From assembly GCF_041381155.1 (NCBI RefSeq), contig NC_091141.1, forward strand, positions 24,386,828 through 24,450,827: a stretch of 64,000 nucleotides of DNA, written 5' to 3'. Below are positions 46,090 through 58,800 of the stretch, piece by piece. Position 1 is the stretch's first letter; each line of letters begins with the position of its first letter. The translations under genes were made by a program, and so were the position numbers. The notes below the pieces were generated by a model. It did no database searches. It was not told where the DNA came from and saw only the letters and a program-made list of their open reading frames with translations. The DNA comes from Argopecten irradians (taxonomy: Eukaryota > Mollusca > Bivalvia > Pectinida > Pectinidae).

Positions 46090-47820
46090 GCTGAGTGCTG
46101 ACCAGTCAGAATCTTTCACGAAAGTTTGGATAGCCCTGATTTCGTAACGTCTTCTGTTTGATTTCCTCTTGAAAAAAGGCAAATTTTCTGTTGTTTAGAA
46201 ATATTTTTTAACCTATATCACTGGTAATCTTATATGTAAAAGTTGCTTACATCATCTACAGTTTATACATGTATTATAGCTATGCTTCATGTATTGATGA
46301 CGTTATGATCCAGTACCCTACATGAGACCAAATTTTCTTTTCCCAAGTAAAGTGGGATATTTATAAACCTTTGAAACATAAGGGAGAAAGGTAGTTCTAA
46401 AAAGATTCTATCTAGAGATTGAAGGTCCAAGCTTTGATTTGTTTTTTTATGCACCCTTGACCTGTTCCAACATTTGGCATCCAGCTAAACACCAACAAAA
46501 GTCTTTATCATTTGGATTAGCAAGTTTGACTCCAAGGTCAGTGGCCAAAGAACAGAAAAATATACTTACGGTAGCAGATTTGAGTTTCGTTACAATGACT
46601 TCATCAAATTTCTCTTAATGTTGTGGGTTGTTTGTTTCTTTTCAGCCAACAGCTAACATGATATAATATCAGTTTTCAGAAAGGTAAATGTACTTTAAAT
46701 AGTTTGAGGTTTTCATTTTGGTCATAAAAGGGACGATTGTGATATTATGTTTGGTCCTTTACTAGTAAAAGTTTGCCCCCTGGTATTAATATAAATACAT
46801 ATACATGTGTATACATAAATATATCATTCAGTTGTGTTTACCATCCAACTAACAATCAGATTCATTAAAATATGCCAAGATTTATTGGTGCAGGAAAGTC
46901 AGAGTTTCATGTGAACAACCATACACTTATAATAGTTTGTAACTGTGTTATTGTTAATTATACAAGCTTGAATTCTTGGCTGAGCTGTGGACTGGGGTAA
47001 TAGTGGTAGAATGTTGTTCATTTAGTTGTTGCTGACTCAATATCAGAGCTATATTGTATTAATCTGTTTGAATTAGAAGTCATTAAGAATGAGAGACTGA
47101 CAGACAAAAGAAAGGTGGACAAATAAAAATAGTGGACTGTGGTACGAGATCAATTGACCTTAGAGCAGGTATAAGCAAACGATACAACATTAAATCTGTC
47201 TACAAAAAAACACAGTATTTAAGATATAGCAATGTCTCTGCATCGCTGGAGATTTACGGTTGATTGCACTATGCTATGCTTCACTTAGTTTTAAGTGTAG
47301 TGTAGAATAGTGCAATGAACCGTGGGTCTCTGTGACAACGTTGTGTCTCTGAAACATTCTGAGATCCATAGGACAAAAATAAAAACAAAATCTTTTTTCT
47401 TTTCATAATAAGCTTCAATAGGTTAAAATGACAATTAACACATGTATGATGATCACAAATCTCCATGATGAATTACAATCAGAATGATGCCACATTCTAT
47501 TTTATACATTTTGAAACATATAAGGTCAGGCATACATATCATTTGCATATCAATTCATTATCAGAAACATTTTATACAATATCTATTTCCATATACATAA
47601 TATTGAAACAGTTATTAAATTTTTCCACAATTCTATCTTAATTCTTTTCATATGTAACCACTAACTTTCACACACATACATCTATATATATATATATATA
47701 TATACACATAAACCTCAAACATTGTACACCATGTCCTCATTTCTTTTAATTTCAAATTGATTAATTAATTTATAGACAAGCATGTCAGCTATTTAAAGCT
47801 ACTGTAGCAGCAAAAACATT
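46090..47820. other. Intergenic, nothing supported
   Basis: AT-rich sequence with a short TA microsatellite near 47685-47702. No exon, array or foldback stood out on either strand. Confidence 0.45.
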
Positions 47821-47827
47821 TATTTCT

Positions 47828-49440
47828 CACTGTGGAGAAGGTTAACGGAATCAGGGTGCGCAGGAGGTGCGTACCTCTGACTTAAGGGGCGCTTACGACG
47901 GCATTGGGGGGAGCTCGAAGCGAGAGAATGGCCGACGGTAGTTGTTTACATTTTTTCGATGCGATCATAGACATAGATATTGAGAGGAAAATTAAAAACC
48001 AACAATTTTTGCATGTAGAGTGATTCCCATTCTACTGATGAGATGTGTTTATTGAAGCCAAGGATGCACGATTCATTCAAGCTAAGCCACATAAGTCATG
48101 CGAGTAGGGGCGTGGGTGATTTGTTTACTTCTTTCCCCTTCAAAATACGGAGCATGCAATGGTTTTACGAACTTAATACTGTGTGTAAAGATACATAATT
48201 GATGTTAGATGTTTGTAGATTAATTTGTAATGAAATTTTAGGTGTAATTCAGTAGTGATTTGATGAAATAGTAAAATCGAAAGCCAGTGACGGGGGCCTG
48301 GGTGAGCACCTCCATGAATTTCATAATGAGGAAACGAGTGTTATTTTGCCGCTATATTGTAATTTGTTAGCCTTATGAATTATAAACTAGTGTCATGTAA
48401 TCTCATTAAGAAGTTACAATTACTCGATATTACAACTACACATGGAATCCGGTGAGCAATACATGTATGTTTTATGTTAATATCTTTCTTTCATTCAGGT
48501 AATTAATTACAATACTATGTAAATATGTTGCAACTTTGGACAAGTACCTGTACACATCTGAGCCAGGATATTAGTTAGTTAGTTCAAGGGTATTGCCTTG
48601 ATTGAACACATACTACATGTACAGTAATACTTGAAAAAAATACAATAAAAATACTTGCATAAATTTTCAAATGAAATAAAGTAGATTTTCGCAAGATAAG
48701 TAGATAATCTAGGTTTAATTAAAATTATTATTTAATTTTTGTTTCGTTTGAAACACAACCACCATGTGGGGTAGTTGCCAGGTACTGGCCGCTGGTCGGT
48801 GGTTTTTCTCCGGGTACTCCGGCTTTCCTCCACCAACAAACCTGGCACGTCCTTAAGTGACCCTGGCTGTTAATAGGACGTTAAACTAATCAAACAAAAA
48901 TGGAACACAACCACATGGGGAAGTCTAGAACATAAACCTATTTTACTAGTTAAAATTATACAGGTACCTACTGATGTAGCTAGGCTTTCGTTATAAACGG
49001 ACCCCCTGGAGATAGATTAGTTAGGTAACAATGAGCTATACTTACATGCTGTGATGCTTGACTGATCATCATATCAGGTAAGGTGTTACATTTGGTATTT
49101 GGGTAGGGAATGGCCCCAGGGAATGAGTCGAATGGGGGTAACGTGGAAAGTTAAAGGCCCTACTCACATGACTTATGTGGCTTAGCTTGAACGAATCGTG
49201 CATCCTTGGCTTCAATCAACACATCTCATCCGTAGAATGGGAATCTCTCTACATGCAAAAATTGTTGGTTTTTAATTTTCTCCTCTCAATATCTATGTCT
49301 ATGATCGCATCGAAAAAATGTAAACAACTACCGTCGGCCATTCTCTCGCTTCGAGCTCCCCCTAATGCCGTCTAAGCGCCCCCTAAGTCAGAGGTACGCA
49401 ACTCCTGCGCACCCCGATTCCGCTAACCTTCTCCACGGTG
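47828..49440. mobile_element. 1.6-kb DNA element with 283-bp terminal inverted repeats
   Basis: The left repeat 47828-48109 (start CACTGTGGAGAAGGTTAACG) is mirrored by 49158-49440 (end CTAACCTTCTCCACGGTG), at roughly 90% identity by eye. A 5-bp direct repeat TTTCT flanks both ends (47823-47827 and 49441-49445). The interior has no transposase frame and carries a nested SINE. It looks like a non-autonomous foldback DNA transposon; the superfamily is not determined. Confidence 0.85.
48763..48900 (+). mobile_element. SINE (5'-truncated) nested in the long-TIR element
   Basis: The sequence runs from a GGTACTGGCCGCTGGTCGGT block through GGTTTTTCTCCGGGTACTCC to the tail GGCTGTTAATAGGACGTTAA and CAAACAAAAA. 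A target duplication of about AACACAACCAC lies on both sides (48752 and 48904). This tail is frequent in bivalve genomes from general knowledge. Confidence 0.7.
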
Positions 49441-49445
49441 TTTCT

Positions 49446-50640
49446 TCTATTACAAACCTTCTGTCAACAATTTACCTTAATAAGTAAGACGTCAAGACAT
49501 GCATCTATTTCCATAACCATTATGATATTGAATATCATCCACATGAAGATTTGATTGTATTATGTTGTTTTAAGTATTTCATTGAATATTGGTCAATATA
49601 TTATTGATGTGAAATTGCCTTTTACAATGTACATCTTAAACATCTTAAAACTTGTTGTCAGTCATCAGATTATAAGGTCAAAGGTTAACAATAAATGTGT
49701 TATCAAATCCTTGGATTCTGATTCACAGACATCACTTTACTACAATATCACAATGATTTTGGTAAATTTTGAAGAAACAGCAATGCAGATTTTCTTCATT
49801 AAATAGGCTTTACTTTTTGTAGAGTTTTTTTGGCAATTCCATTTAGCTTTGATTTCTAAGTTAAGAATGCTTAAAAATCAAACAATTTTGTATACAGGTG
49901 TAAGTTAAGGTTTTGCTTGATTTTTTCTGCTGCAGAAGAATGTCAGAGTTTAATGCCTCTTGGTCACCTTAGCTGTGGTACATTAACAATTACAAACCTG
50001 GGTAGCTTTGTCTCAGAGCTCAATAAAATAACACCAAATATGAACTTATATCAGGTCCAGATTTCTCGAAACAAAAGTGCAGTTTTTGACTTAAGTTAGT
50101 TTCAAGAAATTGGGGCCAGATTAACGTTCATGCGTTTCCCCTAAAATCGAGTGGGATTCTGCGAGAAACAACACATCTCGCATGTTATAGTCATTTATAA
50201 AAATTGCATATTGATAGAAACAAGGAAGCATAATACTTTTCAATGTATTGCACAAACCCAGTGACGGTATAATACACTGTAATACACCCTCAAGAACTTC
50301 AAATGTATTGGTAAAATACATGTATTACACTAGCTCCAGTATAAACAGGTAAAAAAGAGAAGAGGTCGTCTCCTATAAATATCTGTTATAGTACACAGCC
50401 ACTTCCGTTAGCCACTTCTCGCAGACATATCTGTATCATAATTTTCACAGAAATAAAACACAAAACATTTGGAACATATCATGACATACATCATCTCTTA
50501 CATACAAGTTAAATACTACACCCTCACATTAGGTTATATGCAATGATAAATACAATGAACATCACAATGAAGTCCTGGTTTTCTCTTGATCATTCTATTC
50601 CTACAAATACATCTAATGCATTATATATATATAATCTTAC
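49446..50640. other. Intergenic, nothing supported
   Basis: Short random frames only. A 60-80 codon frame at 49555-49806 has no recognisable features. Confidence 0.45.
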
Positions 50641-51560
50641 CTTCCCCACCACCCTTAATCAAACAACGAATATTACCCCTCCCCCCACACGCTGCACATA
50701 TATACCCCATCCGACACACCATGCAAGTTCAATTCCCCACTCTTTGTATGTGCCTTCCCCATCGTTCCTGTAGGTTTTTCTGTTAATAATTGTATATTAC
50801 CCTACCTTTTACATCAAACCCCCTTCAATCTTTAGATATTCCATCATCCCACACCAAATATGTGCTCCTCACATACTGTGTCTTACATACATTACATGTA
50901 TGTCTTTCCTTTCATATCCCCTCCCCACAAAAACACTATATTTGGCCTTTTACTCACACCTTATGTATGCCCCTCCCCTCACATCTACCACTTCTCCACA
51001 AACATTGCATGTGGCCCCTCATTTTTATCCAGTATTCTGTCTTTACATATTACAGAGTTAGCTCCCTTGTTGGTAGGTATTGGTTGTTACATCATTATTT
51101 TGTGAGCTCAATTCAAGTTGTTTTCTCCAAAAAGTATGATATTACCCTCGCAAAAACATGACAATAACTACCCACAAGGGCAGATAACTTTGTAATATGC
51201 AAATACATAATACCCCTTCCCCTAAAATATTGTATGTGCCCCCCCCCCCCTTACATCATTGAAGTACCCCTCACTTCACATTCAGTACACCCCTACCCCT
51301 AAATTATTGTATGTGTCCCTCCCTCCCATTCTGTAAGTACCCCTCACTTCACATTCAGTACACCCCTACCCCTAAATTATTGTATGTGTCCCTCCCCTCC
51401 CATTCTGTAAGTACCCCTCATTTCACATTCAGTATACCCCTACCTCCAATAACTGTATGTGCAAATTCCTCCAATCACTCTATTTGTTCCCTCCCCTCAA
51501 CTAATCACACAGTAACACTATCACTGACACATCAACTCTCAGATCTCCTTAACTCCTGTG
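50640..51560. repeat. Polypyrimidine-rich degenerate tandem region
   Basis: The plus strand is strongly C/T-rich, with runs such as CCCCTCCCC and a C-run near 51240. Between about 51225 and 51450 a unit of about 70 bp containing TTGTATGTGTCCCTCCC and CACTTCACATTCAGTACACC repeats three times. Apparent reading frames are composition artefacts. Confidence 0.7.
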
Positions 51561-51789
51561 CAGCATACAATAAATAAAATTTGTAACAAGTATCAAATGC
51601 ATACATAATAAATACGCTATTTTGAATCTGTCCACTGTAGCGTCATCACTGATCACAACTGTCAGTGAGAAACCATGGAAACTTGATGAGTCCTGAGAGC
51701 TGTGATTGGTCCTTTGAAGATGATCCTCTAAATGACATATAATGACCTTGAATATCAATTAATTACAATGTGTCTATGAGGACTCATAA

Positions 51790-51900
51790 GTGATAACAAG
51801 AGGCCTAGAGGGCCTGCATGACACTCACCTGGATGTTGCAATAATTCTGTCTTCATGCATATTATGTATGAAATCTTGATTAATGTACATGTATATCATA
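51790..51900 (-). repeat. Interspersed repeat with GAGGCCTAGAGGGCCT core
   Basis: AACAAGAGGCCTAGAGGGCC followed by ACTCACCTGGATG resembles a family (AAGAGGCCCAGAGGGCC...CTCACCTGG) common in bivalve genomes by general knowledge. Only this one copy is in the window, so its borders are uncertain. Confidence 0.4.
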
Positions 51901-52730
51901 GAAGAGAAATTGCCAGCAAAAGGATTAACATTCTTCATTAGAGGATTCTGTACATTTCACTTTCCCAAATTAAACCTGAAATCTTAGATTCTCTATCTAA
52001 AAGGCAAGGCCAACTTTTTCTTTTTACAAATAGATTCCCTGCTGAAAAAAAAATTCAATGAGTTCAATCCAAATTCCATATAAACAATATCCAAACATGA
52101 CCATTCCGTTCTCGCCATGTTCAGTTTTTCTTGGAATTATTGTTTCCATTTTCACAGCAAAATAGCAGCATGCAACAACCCCTGAAAGACGACATCAATG
52201 GCACCATGGCATACTTACAGTAAAACCTGTCTAAGTAACCACCCTTGTATAAAGACCACCTGCTTAATAAGACCACATTTCTAGGGCCACAAATGCCTTA
52301 TCTCAACACTAATTGACCTGTGTATAAAGACCACTTGGCTATTACATAGGCCAATTGTTCCTTGTCTCTTGGGTGGTCTATATAGACAGGTATAACTGTA
52401 TAATCTCACCATAGGACCAGGTGGGTTAGACCTTCACTTTATACAATCATTGGGACACACAGTTATCTAACCGGCACATACATCACTCCATGTATTGCCC
52501 ATACCCTCGGGTACTGTCTGAATACTTCAGTCACAACAAAACCTTATATCATTATTCCAAATGTTCTTTGATCATTGGTCAAGAAGGTTCCCCTTTTTTG
52601 ATTTCTAGAAGACGATTCATATCCACCTTTGAATCTTTCGAATGGCCTTGAACTTGGTAACAACTGTTTGGCTGACATTGATGATCTGTGTGAGTACAGA
52701 CATTTTGTTTCCTAACTAGTAAAGTCCTGG

Positions 52731-52847
52731 TCAGACTTTGTCTTTACGGACATTGTGGTCTACTAACACACGTTTACCATTGGTGATAACACGTGGGACT
52801 TCCCGTCGCGTCGGTGTTGGCGTTTTGGATATTCTTCTGTCAAAAAC
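52731..52847 (-). CDS. BRSK: BRSK last coding exon
   Basis: The acceptor is AACTCACAG, phase 0. It encodes [20 protein letters not shown] and [18 protein letters not shown], then TGA at 52733-52731. This tail is basic and Thr/Pro-containing and is not clearly conserved with vertebrate BRSK. Confidence 0.8.
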   Translation of the reverse strand, partial: VFDRRISKTPTPTRREVPRVITNGKRVLVDHNVRKDKV

Positions 52848-55800
52848 CTGTGAGTTAAAACAACATCAGCATGTTACACTTACGGTAGTTACAAGAGAGA
52901 GTAAAGTGTAGATGGATTACTGAAAGCTAGCTTTTGTTCGCCTGTGATATATTTATTTTTGCGAATTTTACATCAAGTTAAATTCATGAAAGTTTGCCTA
53001 TTCGAATTTTAAAATATCTTCAACAATTCTTGCAGTTTAATTCAGTGCTGTAGCTTCTGTTACCATTACTGTAAAAGATAGAGCAAGGGAATGAGCTAAA
53101 GACCCTAGTTTGATTTCTTTAGATCTACTCAGCAGGAATGTATGTTTCACTGTTCTATGTAATATACTGTACCTCCTGGTCGTCGCCATTTTCTTTGGCC
53201 GAGCAGCTATGCGTAGGAGACATGCCCGTCTCTGATGTGTATGAGGACGTACTATCTGTGCTCACTTTACGCTGATTGAGGGCGTCGCCTCGTGGACCCA
53301 ACATTAGATTCTGTAGGTGTTCACACACACGTCGGAATCTACGAGATGGCCCTATAAATACAAAATATATGTATCGTAAATCACAAATCAAAAGAAAACT
53401 CTGAAAAAAAAATATTTTGACATGAAAATGATTCGAAATGTAGTTTCTGTTTTAATGTGATAAAATTTATCTGGTGTAAATTATATATGAGATTTTATGA
53501 TATCTAATTTTAGCCCAGAATCAAGCTTTCTGTGAAACCTTCAGGAAACAATTTGAAATTTCAAAAATATATCATTGCGATCTTAGTTTTTCAGAAATAT
53601 TTTGAAAAAAAAATAGAACCAATGAAATGGATCATGCCGAATGAACATGCTCAATAATTGCTGTTTTGGTGGTTATTTTCAGAGGGTAAAATGTTCGCAA
53701 TTTTCACTTCAAATGGTCAAATGGTGAAACTTAATATTCTCCACTTATTTGCTATGTGTCTTCAAATATCTTTTTCAATCAGCCACAAAGTTGTTAAAAA
53801 AAACAAGAGTCAAGGGATATCTCCACATGGTGGAAAAAACATTAAAACGTCTTGAGTACTATCTAAGGAATTGTAGCAACAAGACTTCTTAAAGGACAAG
53901 AAAGAAGTCTTCCAATATCATTTGACCTTGACCTACTGACCTGATATTAGGGTGAAGGTCAGACAGAACATATTACACTCCGATGGACCACCCCCATGAG
54001 TGGCAGGTGTGATGTCCACCTGAAATCGGACATTTCTTGAAAACATGGAAGAGCTTCCCGACCGTCTGTATTCCGCCCGAAACGTTGTCGTGGATACCAC
54101 ATTGTGAGATAGATCTGCAGTCTGTTGATTGTAAAAAACAAACATTTTCACTTTTATGGACTTTTCAGTGATATTGTTAATAAGTTTATATAAGATAACT
54201 GAATCCAGAAATTTAAATACAGTAGATCAAAGGTAAAATGGACAACTTTCTTTTGTGTGTGTGTCGCTTTCACAATTATGATTAATTCGCAAATGTATAT
54301 TTTCACGAATTGCTATTTACTTTGATAATATTGAGAGATATTTCAAATCAAGTTTTGAATCTGAAAAAGTCAATTCTTAAGAACTTGATTTGATAATAAA
54401 ATCGCAAAATTTAGCAACCGTAAAAGAACGTTGGTTAACAGGCCAACAAGGAGACAGAACTCATCTTTTCTGGAGAGCAAGGATGCTTTCAGGCTAGAGT
54501 GTGGATTAAGTAAAAAAAAATAATCATAATCATTTGACCATGATTTATTTGACAATGACTTACAGAGAAGAATGCATATATGCATATATGAGGTCGGCCT
54601 TGACTTGACTTATTTGACAATGACTTACAGAGAAGAATGCATGAATAATGTCTGCCTTGACCTGACTTATTTGACCATGACTTACAGAGAAGAATGCATG
54701 TATGAGGTCGGCCTTGACTTGACTTATTTGACCATGACTTACAGAGAAGAATGCATGAATAATGTCTGCCTTGACCTGACTTATTTGACCATGACTTACA
54801 GGGAAGAATGCATGTGTGATGTCTGCCTTGACCTGATTTATTTGACAATGACTTACAGAGAAGAATGCATGTATGAGGTCGGCCTTGACTTGACTTATTT
54901 GACAATGACTTACAGAGAAGAATGCATGTATGAGGTCGGCCTTGACTTGACTTATTTGACCATGACTTACAGAGAAGAATGCATGTGTGATGTCTGCCTT
55001 GACCTGATTTATTTGACAATGACTTACAGAGAAGAATGCATGTATGAGGTCGGCCTTGACTTGACTTATTTGACAATGACTTACAGAGAAGAATGCATGA
55101 ATAATGTCTGCCTTGACCTGACTTATTTGACCATGACTTACAGAGAAGAATGCATGTGTGATGTCTGCCTTGACCTGATTTATTTGACAATGACTTACAG
55201 AGAAGAATGCATGTATGAGGTCGGCCTTTACTTGACTATTTGACAATGACTTACAGAGAAGAATGCATGTATGAGGTCGGCCTTGACTTGACTTATTTGA
55301 CCATGACTTACAGAGAAGAATGCATGTGTGATGTCTGCCTTGACCTGATTTATTTGACAATGACTTACAGAGAAGAATGCATGTATGAGGTCGGCCTTGA
55401 CCTGACTTATTTGACCATGACTTACAGAGAAGAATGCATGTGTGATGTCTGCCTTGACCTGATTTATTTGACAATGACTTACAGAGAAGAATGCATGTAT
55501 GAGGTCAGCCTTCACTTGACTTATTTGACAATGACTTACAGAGAAGAAGAATGATGTATGAGGTCGGCCTTGACCTGACTTATTTGACCATGACTTACAG
55601 AGAAGAATGCATGTGTGATGTCTGCCTTGACCTGATTTATTTGACAATGACTTACAGAGAAGAATGCATGTATGAGGTCAGCCTTCACTTGACTTATTTG
55701 ACAATGACTTACAGAGAAGAATGCATGTATGAGGTTGGCCTTGACTTGACTTATTTGACCATGACTTACAGAGAAGAATGCATGTGTGATGTCTGCCTTG

Positions 55801-58800
55801 ACCTGATTTATTTGACAATGACTTACAGAGAAGAATGCATGTATGAGGTCGGCCTTGACCTGACTTATTTGACCATGACTTACAGAGAAGAATGCATGTG
55901 TGATGTCTGCCTTGACCTGATTTATTTGACAATGACTTACAGAGAAGAATGCATGTATGAGGTCAGCCTTCACTTGACTTATTTGACAATGACTTACAGA
56001 GAAGAATGCATGTATGAGGTTGGCCTTGACTTGACTTATTTGACCATGACTTACAGAGAAGAATGCATGTGTGATGTCTGCCTTGACCTGATTTATTTGA
56101 CAATGACTTACAGAGAAGAATGCATGTATGAGGTCGGCCTTGACTTGACTTATTTGACAATGACTTACAGAGAAGAATGCATGTATGAGGTCGGCCTTGA
56201 CCTGACTTATTTGACCATGACTTACAGAGAAGAATGCATGTGTGATGTCTGCCTTGACCTGATTTATTTGACAATGACTTACAGAGAAGAATGCATGTAT
56301 GAGGTCGGCCTTTACTTGACTTATTTGACAATGACTTACAGAGAAGAATGCATGTATGAGGTCGGCCTTGACTTGACTTATTTGACCATGACTTACAGAG
56401 AAGAATGCATGTGTGATGTCTGCCTTGACCTGACTTATTTGACAATGACTTACAGAGAAGAATGCATGTATGAGGTCGGCCTTGACCTGACTTATTTGAC
56501 CATGACTTACAGAGAAGAATGCATGTGTGATGTCTGCCTTGACCTGATTTATTTGACAATGACTTACAGAGAAGAATGCATGTATGAGGTCAGCCTTCAC
56601 TTGACTTATTTGACAATGACTTACAGAGAAGAATGCATGTATGAGGTCGGCCTTGACTTGACTTATTTGACCATGACTTACAGAGAAGAATGCATGTGTG
56701 ATGTCTGCCTTGACCTGATTTATTTGACAATGACTTACAGAGAAGAATGCATGTATGAGGTCGGCCTTGACTTGACTTATTGGACTATGACTTACAGAGA
56801 AGAATGCATGTATGAGGTCGGCCTTGACCTGACTTATTTGACAATGACTTACAGAGAGAAATGCATGTATGAGGTCGACCTTGACCTGACTTATTTGACC
56901 ATGACTTATACAGAGAGGAATGCATGTATGAGGTCGACCTTGACCTGACTTATTTAACCATGACTTATACAGAGAGGAATGCATGTATGAGTTCGGCCTT
57001 GACCTGACTTATTTGACAATGACTTATACAGAGAGGAATGCATGTATGAGGTCGGCCTTGACCTGACTTATTTAACCATGACCTACAGAGAGGAATGTCT
57101 GTAAAAGGTAGGCCTTGACCTCACTTATTTGACTTTTACTTACAGAGAGGAATGCGTGTATGAGTTCGGCCTTGACCTGACTTATTTAACCATGACCTAC
57201 AGAGAAGAATGCATGTAAGAGGTAGGCCTTGACCTCACTAATTTGACCATGACTTACAAAGAGAAATGCGTGTAGGAGGTCGGCCTTGACCTCACTTATT
57301 TGACCATTACTTACAGAGAGGAATGCGTGTATGAGGTCGGCCTTGACCCCACTTATTTGATCATGACTTACAGAGAGAAATGAGTGTAGGAGGTCAGCCT
57401 TGACCTCACTTATTTGACCATGACTTACAGAGAGGAATGCATGTATGAGGTCGGCCTTGACCTGACTCAGCTGTTTGTCCTGGGCCATAATAAAGTGATG
57501 TTCCTCCCGATCTGCACCCATCAGGGCTCCAAACCACGATTTCTTTGTCATCCTAAAACAGGATTTCATATGTCATCAGGTAATTCCAAAGTTTTTCGTT
57601 TAAAAAGTTATTACAGAGTTATCAGCCCTTGTGGGTATAGGTATTGATTGTGATGTCATGTGTTTTACTTTTCAGAGACAATAGTGTGAGTTGAGCTCAC
57701 AAAATAATGATGTAACAATAGATACGCACCTAAAAGGGAGGTAACTCTGTAATATGCAAAAACGGAATAAGTAGACTGTACCATGCATTGATCTGGACAA
57801 GTCCATTATGGTTTACAGTAGTGCAAGGGTATTAATTAGTATGACAAGTATTTTAAAATGGTCTTCTAACTATATTTCTGATACAGCTTTTTTTTATACT
57901 ACTTCAATTAGCAATGCTAAAAGTACCTGTGACCAGCTAATGAACTTATTGTATACTGCTTCAACATAAGGGAAACACTCAACTTTGGGAGATTTCATTA
58001 CTTTACTTCTATTATGACTAGTATATAAGGACATTCAATCATTGAACATGTCACTATATCATACGTATTACGCCTTTTAAAGATGCTCCACCGCTGACAA
58101 ATGGTATTTTTTTCGCTATCAAAAACAGCTGCAGGCAATTTAGTATTTTTCTTCAGTTACAAAAGTTACTTACTTTACACCATTACCACCATCGAAAAGT
58201 TTGAGCTTCTAATTTTACTTCAAGACAAAAATTTTAAAAATAATTAATTGCATCCAGAAAAAATTCTGTGGTACTATGTCCTATATGGAATGAAGTACTG
58301 ATTGTGCATGCACCAAAAGTAAAATATATCATTTTATATAATGTTTTGTGTTAAATAAGACATACTTATATCATTTTATATAATTTTTTGTGTTAATAAG
58401 ACATATTTATATCATTTTATATAATTTTTTGTGTTAATAAGACATATTCATACACGATTTAACACCAGTTATTGTTTAAATGATGAGTATCGTTTATGCC
58501 CTGTCGGCGATGGAGCATCTTTAATGATCTTCAAAATTTAACACCACTTTTATCTTTAGACCCATCCATCTATGAAAATGATGAAATTCAAAAGTGTTGC
58601 TTTATTTTAACCATAAATATCAGCAAAATACATCAAATTATTTGATTGATAAGTGTCAAAGAAAGATGAAAAATAAATTGCTCTTGACCAACAAACAAAA
58701 TCCATCAAAGGACTTAAGTCTGAAATAACCTAAAAAAAAGTGGAGCAAAATAAAAAGCCTCATTAAGTCTCTCTCAATTCTACTGCATTAAACCATTGTA

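Noticed and set aside
50543-51577. Pro/Ser/His-rich plus-strand frames
   Set aside because: Produced by the polypyrimidine tandem region; no splice signals or conserved motifs.
54572-56948. Long plus-strand reading frames with [19 protein letters not shown] repeats
   Set aside because: They are the reverse strand of the BRSK exon-border minisatellite, open only because the period is 19 codons.
54545-57470. CRISPR-like array
   Set aside because: Units are contiguous direct repeats without unique spacers, in an animal-type intron.
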